Assembly: GCA_025526935.1 (NCBI GenBank) | Contig: JAHLKD010000090.1 | Location: 163,465-227,464, forward strand | DNA: 64,000 bases | Reading direction: 5' to 3' | DNA from: Cladochytrium replicatum | Lineage: Eukaryota; Chytridiomycota; Chytridiomycetes; Cladochytriales; Cladochytriaceae | Shown here: positions 1-10,840 of the stretch, piece by piece | How positions within the stretch are numbered: position 1 is the first letter of the stretch | Layout of the letters: each line of letters begins with the position of its first letter | Position numbers and translations under genes: made by a program | Notes under the pieces: generated by a model | The model's database searches: none | Told to the model about the DNA's origin: nothing | The model's input: the letters and a program-made list of their open reading frames with translations, nothing else

Positions 1-390
1 TCCAAGGTTTCCAATCCACCTCAGGGAGCGTTATGGACGAAAGATGCCCGATGTATGCCGTCCAGAACCTTAGCCACTCAGAAGGATATGCATCCACTAA
101 TGCCCTGAACATGCGATAGATAGTGGCAGACGTACTTAGCAAATTATATTGCGTCTTCTTGGAAAGTGTCCGCGTGGACAGAAAGAACAATAGCTTCGTT
201 TTAGCTTCTCTATCACATCGGGTTTTACTCGGGTCTGATTTTTGACCCGAGAAGGGTTTTCATACTGGACCCGATACCCGACCCGGATCCGACCCGAAAA
301 TTTTCCATGAAAACCCGGCACTCGGGTCGGGTACATTTGGTCAATGGACCCGGACCCGACCCGAAAGACCCTAAAACCCGCCGATCCTTA
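1..390 (-). mobile_element. Internally deleted hAT derivative, right part
   Basis: Bases 1 to about 146 match the 3' end of the accessory ORF of the full element (from 8893). Bases from about 144 to 390 match that element's right end (about 14901-15147), including the CCCGACCCG-rich terminus that finishes in CCGATCCTTA. The two parts join at a TTAT shared by both sources, so roughly 5.9 kb (second array, transposase, third array) is missing. The left end lies outside the window. The 8 bases after the terminus (GGAAGTAT, 391-398) would be the target duplication. It has no coding capacity and could move only with transposase supplied elsewhere. Confidence 0.85.
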
Positions 391-586
391 GGAAGTATGT
401 TCCCCTGTCCAACAAGAGGGCAGACGCTATTTGAAGCCTAGTCAGTGTTTCTTTAAGTAATGACCGTTAAGTGGATGTTTAGGGATAGCATATCAAGATA
501 TTTTTTTTGGGGACATACAGGATTGGGAACATCTTTTAATAGAACATTGGGTGAATCAAACTTGAATCACAGCGAGATGGAGTTGT

Positions 587-2428
587 CTATTGTTCTTTCT
601 TCTTTGAACCATCTCGTGATTTGTCAATAGCGCTGCTCAAGCCAAACTGTCTGACATTGAAGTGGACAAAAAGCAATGCAAAGTGTCCTGCACTCCAGAG
701 CACATTGAGTACGACAAAGAGGTCCGGGTATCGTGATGGTGGTGTGATGAAACCCTCGCCAAGATGCCACAGCAGCATTCCTGTGTAAGAAATCTTTGGG
801 CGGGAAAGAGGAAAAACAATCAGCTTTTGCTCCAAAAAGAAAAAATCTTGTATACCATCTCAAGCTTCTGAATCCAGTTCGAGTTCCTTTGCCTCTTTCC
901 GTCAACATCAACCTGCATCACCACAGCATTCCATATCCCCAGTGTAATCCAGTATGGCACCACAAGTCCATCACGTTTGAGGAGTGGGAACATACTGAAC
1001 ACCGCGACGTTCTGGAACCATCGATGACCGAGCTTCGAGTCACTGTCGCTCACCATGAGAAGAATGGAAGGCATGAGTGGGAGCAAGATCGACTTCTCAT
1101 GAACTTGGAAGGAAAGGAGGAAAAAGGCGAGGGAGGAGTTGAGGAGGGCGTAGAGAAGTGTGTTTGTGGTTATTTTGCGGTGTAGGAGGAGGTACATTGA
1201 TGTTGGAAGCACTGCGAGAAGGGTACTCACTGCACTGAGAAGGCAAAATCAAAAACGTTGACCATATCCACTGTCCATCCTTTTATATACCTGACGAGAA
1301 CGAGGCGGTTGAGTTCAAGTAGCTGGCGAAGTTTGATGACGACGCTGATGGAACACCACACATTCGCCACCTTGTCTTCATATAGTCCCCGCTGGATCGG
1401 AAATACACGCCGGAACACTTGTACCAAATCATCCATCGATGATAGTGCGAAAGGTGCAAGAATAACCGAAAAAGTCAAGATGGTTGTCACGCCAATCTTT
1501 GCAAGAGTGTAAACGCCGCGCAGTGCACCAAGTCGAGATGCTTCGGAAAGACAAACGCCAAGAAGATAAAAGAAAATCGGGAGGGCGTAGTATAATGCCA
1601 TCTGTTTGAAGCAGAGCGAGAGACAGAAGAATATGCTGCCAATGGCGTATTGTTTACGATCAAACATGACAACGGCCCAGTGCGCGAATCCCAACATTGC
1701 AGAGTTGTATCTTTATTGAAAGACGTTGAGCGCATGTTCAAATACTTAAGATGTCCAAACTCACTGGAAGTGACCGTGGTCAATCAAGATCAGAGCGGGC
1801 TGGAGCAGAATCACAAGCAATGATGTGGGCTTAGGAGAATTGTTAGCATATTTGGATCAGCGAAATGAGCGGTTCGACATACGAGGGCATTGGATCGATG
1901 CTTGCACCATGAGTGTACTATGAGCCACACCGCGGGCACGTATATCCCCAATTCAGTTGCCAGAGCCGTGAACCGCATAAAGGCTCGAACTTCGTGTGTC
2001 TCCAGACCCCTCGAATCATCAAGAGCGACCCATGACGGATTGATCCAGTCCGCTCTACCAAAATTCATTGCGTCAATTGAGTAAATCGTGTATATTCAAC
2101 AGCATACATCCAGCCGAGAAGAAGCGAGTGGTATGCTGTGAGGGGCGGGTAGTCCAGACCCCAGTACTCCAAGTCGTATTTGTACCATTGTGAGATGGGG
2201 AGGTGGAGAGTGATTTCGAGCCAGTGCCGTTGCGCTTCAAAGTCGCCGTGAAGAGGTGGAGCGTTGAATCCTGACGCAAATGACGATTTGTTAATCTTGA
2301 GAGGTCGATCTAGATTCATGCCAACCTGAATGTGTGTGCAGACCGACGCATGCTCTGATAAGTACTGCTGCAATGACCGCCGATGCCGCCACCGCTGGTT
2401 CAAACTGGCCCTCAGGTTCCTCTGACAT
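587..2428 (-). CDS. ALG6: Dolichyl-P-Glc:Man9GlcNAc2-PP-dolichol alpha-1,3-glucosyltransferase (ALG6), spliced
   Basis: This ER multi-pass membrane enzyme adds the first glucose to the lipid-linked N-glycan precursor, using dolichyl-phosphate glucose. Exons read in order: a short N-terminus ending GLHTHS, then FNAPPLHGDFEAQRHW, LPISQWYKYDLEYWGLDYPP (the ALG6 signature; ALG8 differs here), LETHEVRAFMR, ILIDHGHFQYN, FKQMALYYALP, GLYEDKVANVWC, FQVHEKSILLPL and a hydrophobic C-terminus from about 779. Introns are visible at about 2272-2326 (gttggc...tcag), at about 1700-1760 (joining GHFQ to YNSAM) and at about 780-842 (before ISYTGML). The start at 2428 (MSEEPEGQ) leaves little before the first membrane segment and clears the upstream neighbour, which ends at 2620. 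No disabling change was seen; smaller splice sites around 1240 and 2070 were not resolved. The family call is firm. Confidence 0.9.
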
Positions 2429-2619
2429 TCCCGTGTTGAAGCCACACGTAGTACCAGAAGCGTGAGAAAGGTTGGAACTGAAATTGAATGTGCTGGGACG
2501 AGAACTTGTCTTTTGCGCAGATACTATTTCTGTATTAATTCCAGGAAGAAAGAAGATTCTCCAGAAAAAAGAGACGTAAAATATAGAAATCAAAGAATCA
2601 AACCACATATTGGGTGATC

Positions 2620-4150
2620 TCAAATCCAATCCACAACATCAGACGTGGCCCCTCGTCCTTTGATGTTTGCATTTTCCTCTGCGACCCGCATCGCATACCT
2701 GATCCGATCTCTCAGAGCTAGGGGTCGAGCAGGATGAATCCTCAACCGCACCATCATCGCCAGTGTCGGATCATCAAAGTGTGCCATGTTGAGCGGACGC
2801 ATGTTCCTGGCGCGAATCAGCTGGGAAGTGTGCACATTGTGCGGCTGAATGTGCCGTGACGAGGGCTGCGGCGACATCGCCGGTGAGGTCGTTGGTGAAC
2901 TTGAGGCTGCGGGATTCTCGGGCGGATAAGCGCCAGGAATTTTAGGTGGTGCGGGAGTTGAGGGGGTGGTTGAAGTTGCGAGAGCTGTGGCGGGAGTGCC
3001 GATGTTGCGCTGGCGGAGCAGCGGGTTGGTGATTGAGGGTATGTTCTTGAAGATTGTGCGGACTAGATCAAGGAAGACTCTGCGCCGGGCATCAGAGTCG
3101 TCGCTCCTGCTCGATTTCAGAAGTTCAAACTATCTACCCATCATCTTCACTTCAGTGGCTCACCTGACCTCCGAGTACTCCAGCCCATTCTCGTTCGCGA
3201 GTCTGCACGCTTCCTCCACCGTAACCTCCCGCTTATGGTGCACAGTCGTACTCCGCGCCATTCCAGCCTTCTGATTTGCAATTTCTTCAACCACCGGCCG
3301 CGCAAACCATCCCTTCGATTGTGCAGACGCTCCGCCGTCCATTTCCTTACCGACTTTGCCGGGCTCGACTCCATCTTCGATGACATGTCCGATCAGCACT
3401 CGCGGTGTGCGGAAGTACGTCGGCATCGCGACGTGGTAGCGCTTCGGGAGCGGAAAGTCTTTCCCGAGCGACGGGGCGTCGCGGTCCATTTCCGAGAGCC
3501 AGTTGCGGATAATGTCGAAGCTTTCACGGTCGTCGACTTTGATAAATGGATTATTTGGATTATCCAGTGGATGGATCGGAAAAGTACCGTTGAACACGAA
3601 CATGGTCGCGGCTGCTCCAGAGAGACATCGAGCAGCACGAGCAAATGTGCGAGGATTGAAAGTGCTGACCCTGAAATTGGAACTTGTTTATGCTAGAAAG
3701 TACCCAACTCGGCATGATTGCTACCAATAGTCCACGCGACAGACATAGTTGGGAAAGGAATATATGCGACTCTGAAATGAAAACCCGCTAAGAAACGAGG
3801 TTCGTTCCCTTATGCTCAAACCGACCTTGATGACAATGGATGTGTCTGCCTCCTTACGCACATTGGTAGCGCTTCCAATCCCGCTATCCCCTAAATTTCG
3901 TTTACAAATCAGCTCGAGAGACCTTTTGAATCTGATTTCAGGAATACGCACCACATTCCATGCTCACCAGTTGTTTCTGGCAAGCCGAGTGTGACCCGAT
4001 CACCGCCACCGAGAACGTAAAATCCACCGCGCGACCCTCCTCGTCCTCGATCATCTGCGGCTCTCCAGACCCTGCCCTCGCCCCCGCATTCGTCCCCATC
4101 GCCATGATCTGCGAAAATACTCCTTCCGTGTTCCCCAGCGACACGTTCAT
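2620..4150 (-). CDS. Degenerate Rab/Ras-like small GTPase-like protein, spliced
   Basis: The exons read like a Rab fold with worn nucleotide motifs. A beta1/P-loop-like FSVAVIG lies near 4010, but the following residues do not form GxxxxGK[ST]. Then come FARAARCLSGAAATMFVFN, DRESFDIIRNWLSEMDRDAP (switch/alpha3-like), RVLIGHVIEDG where NKxD would be expected, and KREVTVEEACRLANENGLEY, which matches the Rab alpha5 region. A C-terminal exon (about 2620-3130) adds a proline-rich tail ending SDVVDWI and has no prenylation CAAX or CC motif. The start at 4150 (MNVSLGNTEG) is a guess; exon-like sequence upstream (4200-4495) may belong to it. It is on the same strand as ALG6, 190 bp upstream of it. 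GTP binding is doubtful. The family assignment is inferred from the order of motifs. Confidence 0.5.
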
Positions 4151-4199
4151 CAAGTGAAAAATTTTCAACGTAGACACAGCAGTGTTGTTTGAGCGTTCG

Positions 4200-4495
4200 G
4201 ATGGTATTGCAGGAAATCATGAAATGCCATACATCACGGTCATGAAGTGCGAAATCGATCTACGCAAGGCCTTGTTCTCGAACATTGTGATATCTGGACG
4301 AACGACGTGAGTGAAGAACTGGTGAAAATCTCGCTCGTTGAGGAGCGACTATAAAGTTTTGTACCCTGCCATGGCCGAATGACTGCAGCGAGAGATCACG
4401 ACATTCGCTCCGACGACCTTGAAGTTGAACGTAGTTTCTCCGCCAGAACGCTTGTATTCGGTATGATAGGTGGTTCGACGTTGGGCTTCGCACTC
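4200..4495 (-). other. Exon-like sequence, unassigned
   Basis: One minus frame reads TEYKRSGGETTFNFKVVGAN and continues through SRCSHSAMAG; another reads NERDFHQFFTHVVRPDITMF and then FENKALRRSISHFMTVMYG. Both look protein-like but are split by a stop and a frame change. They may be 5' exons of the Rab-like gene that ends at 2620, or a separate small gene. No family was recognised. 4496-5137 holds no gene I can support. Confidence 0.3.
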
Positions 4496-5137
4496 ATCTT
4501 TCTAGTCCATGTAAGTGAAAGAGAAAATGGTACTACAAATATATAATTAATGCAATAGATATTGTAGGAATCATAAACATCGGAGAACCATAGTTAGGCT
4601 GAAGTCTTTGTATTCTTGCCTGTAAACCCACCTTTAAAGAAAAAGCTTCAATTGGAGGCTCAATTAAAACATGTGATAGATGTTTCGCTGTTGAACCGCC
4701 GCCTCCAAAGTAATTCTCTTTCTCAATTCCCGACATTATTTGATAAAATTCCGTCGATAGCAATTTTTTTCAGTGTAAAGCTCGAAATGGGACAGACTTT
4801 AGCTTTGGTGGGCGAACCTGGGCTGGTGTCACAGTACATGTGTCGAGCGGAGGCGTTCTGGTTACAATGTCTGTAATTGAATATATCAAGGGAACCATTG
4901 ATAAAAAAAGTGGGATTCAGTAGGGCAAATGTGTTAATCATTCAAACACACCATCGACTGTCCAGTTTTTTTTGGATGATTTCGTCGTCGAGCCTGCAAG
5001 GGCTGTGTGGAAGGTAAGGGAGCATGGAATCAAGCTGCTGAGCAAGTATTTCCACAACCAAATCCACATTTCTCGAAGTCTCCATCATCCAACCAAGTCG
5101 TCTTCTACCCCCAAAGTCAATCTTATTGTGATCGGCA

Positions 5138-5394
5138 CTCCGCCTGTGGGTCCTCTCTATCACTTGAATCACTGACATACTTGAATTGTGCTCCTTGCCA
5201 TCCTTATTGCCATCCTCATTGCCACCCTCATACAATTGGTCAATGTATGATAATTGATAACTGGTATTCCGCCTGTGGGTCCTCTCTATCACTTGAATCA
5301 CTGACATACTTGAATTGTGCTCCTTGCCATCCTTATTGCCATCCTCATTGCCATCCTCATACAATTGGTCAATGTATGATAATTGATAACTGGT
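5138..5394. repeat. Two tandem copies of a ~128-bp unit
   Basis: The block beginning TCCGCCTGTGGGTCCTC and ending GATAATTGATAACTGGT occurs twice in direct succession (about 5138-5265 and 5266-5394), differing at only a few positions. Inside each unit the short motif CCATCCT(T/C)ATTG is itself repeated. The open frames across it in both directions (repeats of EDGNKDGKEH on the minus strand) come from the repeat and do not look like a gene. Confidence 0.85.
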
Positions 5395-6269
5395 AATAGT
5401 TTGACCAAGTACAGTGCTTCTCCAGGACAGGATTCAAATTTGCTCCTTCAATAGGCAGCAGATACCCAAGACCAACACCACTCTGACAGAAGCGGTGAAG
5501 ACAAACATGATCAATCACCTCAAAGAGATGACAACTCTCTCTTGTACACAAAGCAACACCAATTGGAACGAAGGGATGAAGAAAAACATCGTCTTGTTGA
5601 CCGATCGTGGTCTCCAATTAGGAAGTATCAAGATCATGAACAAGATTACCAGACCTGGCTGTTTCGAAGCGAGAATCAGTGCTTATGAAGACTGTTGAAT
5701 TGCTTCCACAGGAGGTATTACAGAGTGAACGTTGTCCAGGCTACAGTACTTGTCCTATACTTTTGTTATACCATGCACGCTTATTTGTTTTACATGACCA
5801 GGTGATGAAATTGAAGAGAACAAAGTCAACTGCATCTGGCACAACCAGCATTCAAGCTAATTGCCCTCAGCAAGTATGTACAAGCCAGCACTTTCACATG
5901 TGGCATCAATGACCGCGGACACTTCCACGTCAAAGAGACAGGCAACATCTGATGCCCTGTCAGGAGGTCAAACTCCACTTGATTCAGGTTCTGGTGAACC
6001 AGCAGACAACCAATATTGTGATCTTAATGGAGGCTGCATAAGTTTCATTGCACACCTCTGGTAGATCTTAAGCCGAAGTTAGCAAAGTTCTTTCAACTGG
6101 GTGTAGGTGTTCTCAACTGCGTTCAGCTGCAAGTGGATTATTGTCTGATCGTGCCTCTTTGTCTCATTATTGCAATCACTTTGCTTTTGTGTATCAGACT
6201 TAATTCGCACAATCCTCCGACCCTGCAGAACACGGTTGTCTATATGCACTGAATGATTCTTTCTCAGTT

Positions 6270-7000
6270 AGTGTTAGTGACTTTGTTTGTGCTATTTGCT
6301 CTTCCCCAAACAACTCTGCAGCTGGCCCAAACCTTATTCCAGCTGAATTATTTGAGCCATTAGCTTCTAATGCTCCCTCTGCCTGGAATGCTGGTTTGTT
6401 GTTACCTGTTTGGAAGAATAAGGGTTCCAGTGGTGATATTAGTCATTACTTTAACCAATGTTGATAGAAGAACCTTTGAGCGCACCCTGCTTCCTATGCT
6501 TGTAGCTTATGCTGGTAAACTTGATCCCGCCCCAGCTGGTTTCCAGGCAATCGTTCAGGTATTGAGTGTGTTTTTGCATTAGATGCTACCCTTTGAAGGG
6601 CTTCCCGCACTGCTCTACCTTATTGTGTTGTTTTCTTAGATATTAAAGTAGCGTATGATACTGTGCATAGGCCTCTTTTGTGAACGTCTTCATCAATTTC
6701 CCAGAATTCCAAAACCGTTTGATCTCTGTTTTTATGAGTATGTTTGATAGTTGTTCTTCTCAGGTTGTTATAGAAAATCGTGCCTCTGATTTTTTTCGCT
6801 TCCACGAGGTCTTATGTTTTGTTTCTGTCTCTGTACTCAGCTTTCATCAATCCTTTAGTGCAGCTCCTCCAACGTGAATCTTCTCATTCTTGCTAGGTTT
6901 TCTAATATGTTGTTTTTTGCTGATGACATAGCTTTGTTTTCTGCCACCTCTGAGCAAGCCCAACTTGCATTGAAAATTTGTGGAGATTTTGCTTTAGCTT
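6270..7000 (+). pseudogene. LINE (non-LTR) reverse transcriptase relic
   Basis: Broken frames follow the order of a LINE reverse transcriptase: NNSAAGPNLIPAELFEPLA (the AxGPDgIPaEll region, ~6300-6360), LLPVWKNKGSSGDISHY (~6400-6455), PAPAGFQAIVQ (AGFRxxRST equivalent, ~6525-6560), VFLDIKVAYDTVHRPLL (catalytic motif A, ~6630-6680) and FFADDIALFS (6913-6942, the catalytic [FY]xDD box). Stops and frameshifts separate every block, so it is dead. No endonuclease or poly-A end was found. The surroundings (5395-6269) contain only short open frames and may be further decayed element. Confidence 0.75.
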
Positions 7001-8422
7001 CTCATCAAACAGTATTTTCTCTGTTAGATCCAATTGATTGGATTTAGGCGAAGAAACAAAATGTGCCACATCTGATTTCGAAAGCGTGTGGACAACTGAT
7101 TCAAACATATGCTTCCTCTGTGGACTAAAGACATGGCTGGGAAAGAGAGGTGAAGTAGAACATAACCGGTATTCCAGCTGTGATTTTGTTTCTTTTTTTC
7201 CTTTGAACATAAATTTAGTGTTTTGTTGGTTGGGTATAATGCATTGCTGTAGGTGGTGTTGATGAAATGTGCAGAAATACCATTGTAAGGCCACTGTTGG
7301 AACGGTTCCAAATTCAAATTTGATATCAGCAATCTTAAAATTTGCGTAGGGTTTTTGAGACAACCAAATTCAAGTGAAGTTGGTTCGCTCATAGTTACAT
7401 TCACGAAGCTGAGCTCTTTGCGGGACCCGGTGAGCAGGAGTTTGTTGATAAATACTGCAAATACCTCCAAGAGGAGTATCAAATATAGAGACATGTATTA
7501 GTTTTCCTGTGGTCATGTGTCTAGGAAATGAGCTGAAACGTGATTATAATTAGGTTTCTGGTTCGCAAAACCCGGCAACGTTGATGTATATGGACAACTT
7601 TGCAATGTAATGTATGTGGACAACGTACAACGTTGATGTATGTGGACAGCGTTCAAGTATCCTGTTCCTCTGTCAGTAACATTTGTCAAACCGCCAGTTT
7701 GCTCACGTTGACCATGATATCACTTTGTAAACACATAATATGGAGTCTGACATTAAAACATATATTGAAACAAGATGTTGGAGATGTAGTGTGTCCCAGA
7801 AAAGTTAGCCCATGAACACGGAACGTATCTGGTTGATTCTGTTTCCAAACCGTGTAATTGAACAGCCGAATAATTGTTTTTAGCTGCAGCTGTCGTACAT
7901 CTTGATTGAACAGCAGTGGATTTTCAAGGCATCACACACATTTGCTAATCAATCCTACACCCATTTAGCTGCCTGTCGTATGCTTGTCGGCACATACTTG
8001 ATGGTGGTCAATCCTGTCATTGCCTCTCTCAGTGCAGGCTCCAGGTCGCCTTTGCTTCAACAGTGCTCTCACCCCAGAACACATATTCCATTACCAGAAA
8101 GGCTGTATCAGCTGCAACAGCATACTACCCTGGCAGAGTCTTTCTGGTCAGGTTGGTATTGGGATCGAGTACATCCAATATATGGTCGCTGAACGCTTGA
8201 CTCATTTTGGAATCATTCCAAGGGCCCGGACACCTGTGGCCACAAACAATTGTCCATCTGCACCAAAACAGAATGTGCCAGCTACTTTGACACTATGGAG
8301 CCAACCATTGTAAAAAGCATTTTGCTTGTTGGCTAGGGTTGGTTCTTATACGTCGTAGTTTGACACATGGACTCGACAATGTTGCAGACAAGGAGACAGT
8401 TTCACCTTCCCGTGGTGGATTA
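7001..8422. other. No supported gene
   Basis: Only short, mutually overlapping frames occur here, none with a recognisable motif. Around 7575-7655 the phrase GTATGTGGACAACGT recurs imperfectly three times. The stretch joins the LINE relic to the left edge of the hAT element and may be decayed transposon sequence. Confidence 0.4.
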
Positions 8423-8430
8423 GTTACCAG
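8423..8430 (+). repeat. Target-site duplication GTTACCAG, left copy
   Basis: The 8 bases GTTACCAG directly precede the element terminus and recur exactly at 15148-15155 after its right terminus. Eight bases is the length made by hAT transposases. The match extends to 11 bases (TTAGTTACCAG), partly because the right terminus ends in TTA. Confidence 0.85.
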
Positions 8431-8610
8431 TAAGTAAGGTTCGGCGGGTCCGGGTCGGGTCCGGGTTTCAGTGGCGACCCGCACCAAACCCTTTGGGTCG
8501 GGTCGTGTTTGTCTGGGGACCCGCAGGGTCACTGACGGGTACAAAGGGAATACCCGGACCTGAAGTGGTTGAAACCCGTACCCGACCCTGACCCGCCGGG
8601 TTTTTGCTGC
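8431..8610 (+). repeat. Left terminal region of hAT element, GGGTCGGG-rich
   Basis: The start is TAAGTAAGGTTCGGCGGG, with a doubled TAAG relative to the right end. It is followed by repeated GGTCCGGGTCGGGT and GGGTCGGGTCG. It pairs, inverted and imperfectly, with 14970-15147. Its likely role is as transposase recognition sequence. Confidence 0.8.
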
Positions 8611-8734
8611 CCAGGAGAGGATTGATTGAATTTTGAGTTAGACCACGGATATTTACATGAACACTTTGTGTCTGTGTGGACAGTGTGTATTTTAGAAACA
8701 CTATCGTTAAAAGAAACAAAACTCCACTGAGCAA

Positions 8735-10414
8735 TCACAAGTTGATAGGTGGAACAGCCCAAATCAGCTTCTGTATCTGGTTCATATCGTCAGAGTCCCA
8801 TCCACCACTGGTTACGTCCTTCGCCAACCCAGTCCTGATGAACCGATCAATGTCGTCATTTGAAAGCATGAAATCCTTGGCTAAACCTGTCTTCCAAGGT
8901 TTCCAATCCACCTCAGGGAGCGTTATGGACGAAAGATGCCCGATGTATGCCGTCCAGAACCTTAGCCACTCAGAAGGATATGCATCCACTAATGCCCTGA
9001 ACATGCGATAGATAGTGGCAGACGTACTTAGCGAATTATTGTGCCGTATCCAGTTTCCGAGCAAAATGTGCACCCTAAGAAGAGTAAGGCTGCTCCGAGA
9101 ACTGCTACTTGAAGTTAATATTCGGCTTGAGCGGTCGTCTGATTCAACAAATATGGGCCGTAAAAACTCATTTCGGGAGAGGACTTCGTAGTTTACATTG
9201 ACGTACTTGATTGATGGTGGAAGAGACAGCAATTTAAGGTCATAAATAACCTCATTGATCTTATGCATCTGGAAGCAGATACCCTGGATGACCTCTTTCA
9301 CCAAAAGGATAGCCGTACGACGATGCTGCTGCAGGCTAAGCAATGCAAGGGAACTCGTTGGAGAACTGGTTCGATGTACCTTCGGAATTCTACCAATCCC
9401 CTTGATAGCCGACGATATGCTTATTAGGCCGCCTGTTGATGTTGGCGCCGCAGGTGCTGCAGCTTCTGAATGACCAGCCTGTCGTTTCAGAGCAGCAAGC
9501 TCTCCCTCCAGGGCGGTCACACGTGATTTCCATTGTGAAATCTCCTGGGAAGTTGCCTGCTTCTCCCTTTCCATTGCAGCGGTGATCTCCCTGAATCTTG
9601 CCTCTTCGTGCTCGCCGTGCTGAATCAATGCACCCGCCCTGCCCAATTCATCAATGAGAGCCTTCTCTCGCACTTCTGCTGCGATGCGGGTCCTTCTCTC
9701 GTTCATTGCAGTCTCTTCAAGATCTTTTGTCATGTTCAACAGTCGTTCTGACTGTTTGAGGACCTGTTTTGTCCTTTCACGGTCCTCATCTGCTCGTTTG
9801 ATGGTCGCTTGGAACTCGTCAACCTTTGCAGTGACAGGCATTCCTCTGTAAATGCCGTACTTGTGTCCCTGCCGCCTGTAAAAGTCCAGAAATGTTCTTT
9901 CCTTCTGAAAGGAAGAGCTTTTCAAGCACTCCATACGATAGGCGTTTGCTGCTGTTATGAACTCCGTTCGTCCACTGCATTCATCGTGAATTTCGTTCAG
10001 GGCTTGACGAACTAGCTTGCTGTCAGAGTTAAGTCGGTCGATCAACCCTTGAAGAACAAATCTTGGGCTGCATTCATCACGATTTGTTTGACAGTTGCTG
10101 ATGAAGTCCTCCGAGTCGTAGCTGTGGCCGCTCGCTTTGAATTTTCGATACCAAAGTCGTATGTCTGAAGCAGGACAGAGTCCGTCGATGAGCAAATAGT
10201 CAGCATCCCCTTTAGTACCACGTCGCGCCGGTTTCTTTGAAGGAGCTGTCGATTTGACATCTGTCGATTTGACATCAAGGCCAACTTCTGCTTCTTCCAC
10301 TTCAGAACCCGATGCCAGAGATGTTTCAGGTGCAGTCACAGGTTCTGCACTTGATTCTCTTTCAGATGATGGTCTGGATTGTTTTAACGCTCGCTTCTTT
10401 GTAGTTCGAGGCAT
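8735..10414 (-). CDS. hAT-associated accessory protein, 559 aa, coiled coil (unrecognised family)
   Basis: A single uninterrupted frame starts at an ATG (MPRTTKKRALK). The N-terminal ~70 residues are basic, Ser/Thr-rich and low complexity, with a doubled DVKST. A globular stretch follows (about 70-200: LLIDGLCPASDIRLWYRKF, NEIHDECSGRTEF, YRRQGHKYGIYRG). Next is a long charged heptad-like helix (about 200-315, ending ALEGELAALKRQ), then a C-terminal domain with many hydrophobic and aromatic residues ending WDSDDMNQIQKLIWAVPPIN. No DDE triad, zinc finger or nuclease motif was seen. It lies inside the hAT element, reads the same way as the transposase, and decayed copies occur at 1-146, 27300-27680 and 48380-48800, so it travels with the transposon. 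A DNA-binding or assembly partner of the transposase is possible but unproved. Confidence 0.75.
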   Translation of the reverse strand: MPRTTKKRALKQSRPSSERESSAEPVTAPETSLASGSEVEEAEVGLDVKSTDVKSTAPSKKPARRGTKGDADYLLIDGLCPASDIRLWYRKFKASGHSYDSEDFISNCQTNRDECSPRFVLQGLIDRLNSDSKLVRQALNEIHDECSGRTEFITAANAYRMECLKSSSFQKERTFLDFYRRQGHKYGIYRGMPVTAKVDEFQATIKRADEDRERTKQVLKQSERLLNMTKDLEETAMNERRTRIAAEVREKALIDELGRAGALIQHGEHEEARFREITAAMEREKQATSQEISQWKSRVTALEGELAALKRQAGHSEAAAPAAPTSTGGLISISSAIKGIGRIPKVHRTSSPTSSLALLSLQQHRRTAILLVKEVIQGICFQMHKINEVIYDLKLLSLPPSIKYVNVNYEVLSRNEFLRPIFVESDDRSSRILTSSSSSRSSLTLLRVHILLGNWIRHNNSLSTSATIYRMFRALVDAYPSEWLRFWTAYIGHLSSITLPEVDWKPWKTGLAKDFMLSNDDIDRFIRTGLAKDVTSGGWDSDDMNQIQKLIWAVPPINL

Positions 10415-10559
10415 GGTGTTTGTACTGTTTGTCGTGGGAAGATACTGGCCCGGTGTTCTTAGCCGGAATGTTACAGGAATGTATGCTATAATACTTCCCT
10501 GACACTATAGTTTTCTACCCGATCTGAAAATAATAATAAGCTAGGGAAGAAACTGGCTA

Positions 10560-10796
10560 GTAACATTGATAGAGAGGATTCTGTCCGGGTGGACAGAATC
10601 TTATTGCTAGTAAAATTGATAGAGAGGTTAGCTGTACTTGATAGAGATCACTGAAGTACCGTCAATGAGTTGAGAAAGTGTCCGGGTGGACAGAATCTTA
10701 TTGCTAGTAACATTAATAGAGAGGTTAGCTGTACCTGATAGATATTACTGAAGTACCGTCAATGAGTTGAGAAAGTGTCCGGGGGGACAGAATCCT
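10560..10796 (+). repeat. 97-bp tandem repeat array b, about 3 units
   Basis: Units carry GTCCGGGTGGACAG followed by AATCTTATTGCTAGTAACATT and the conserved GAAGTACCGTCAATGAGTTG. The GGACAG marker falls at 10591, 10688 and 10785, exactly 97 bp apart. The array lies just upstream of the accessory ORF, pointing away from it. It is absent from the relic at 27245, where the spacer joins the ORF promoter directly. Confidence 0.9.
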
Positions 10797-10840
10797 ATTC
10801 TACCCAGACAGACACAGTGACACTCAGTCTCCCAGATTTC

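Noticed and set aside
230-390. GGGTCGGG/CCCGACCCG tracts as telomere-like repeats
   Set aside because: They are irregular and short, found at both ends of a bounded element and next to exact 8-bp duplications; they are transposon termini.
4942-5396. Open frames of 129-140 codons on both strands
   Set aside because: They exist because of the 128-bp tandem duplication; the peptide is a repeat of a repeat and antisense frames are equally long.
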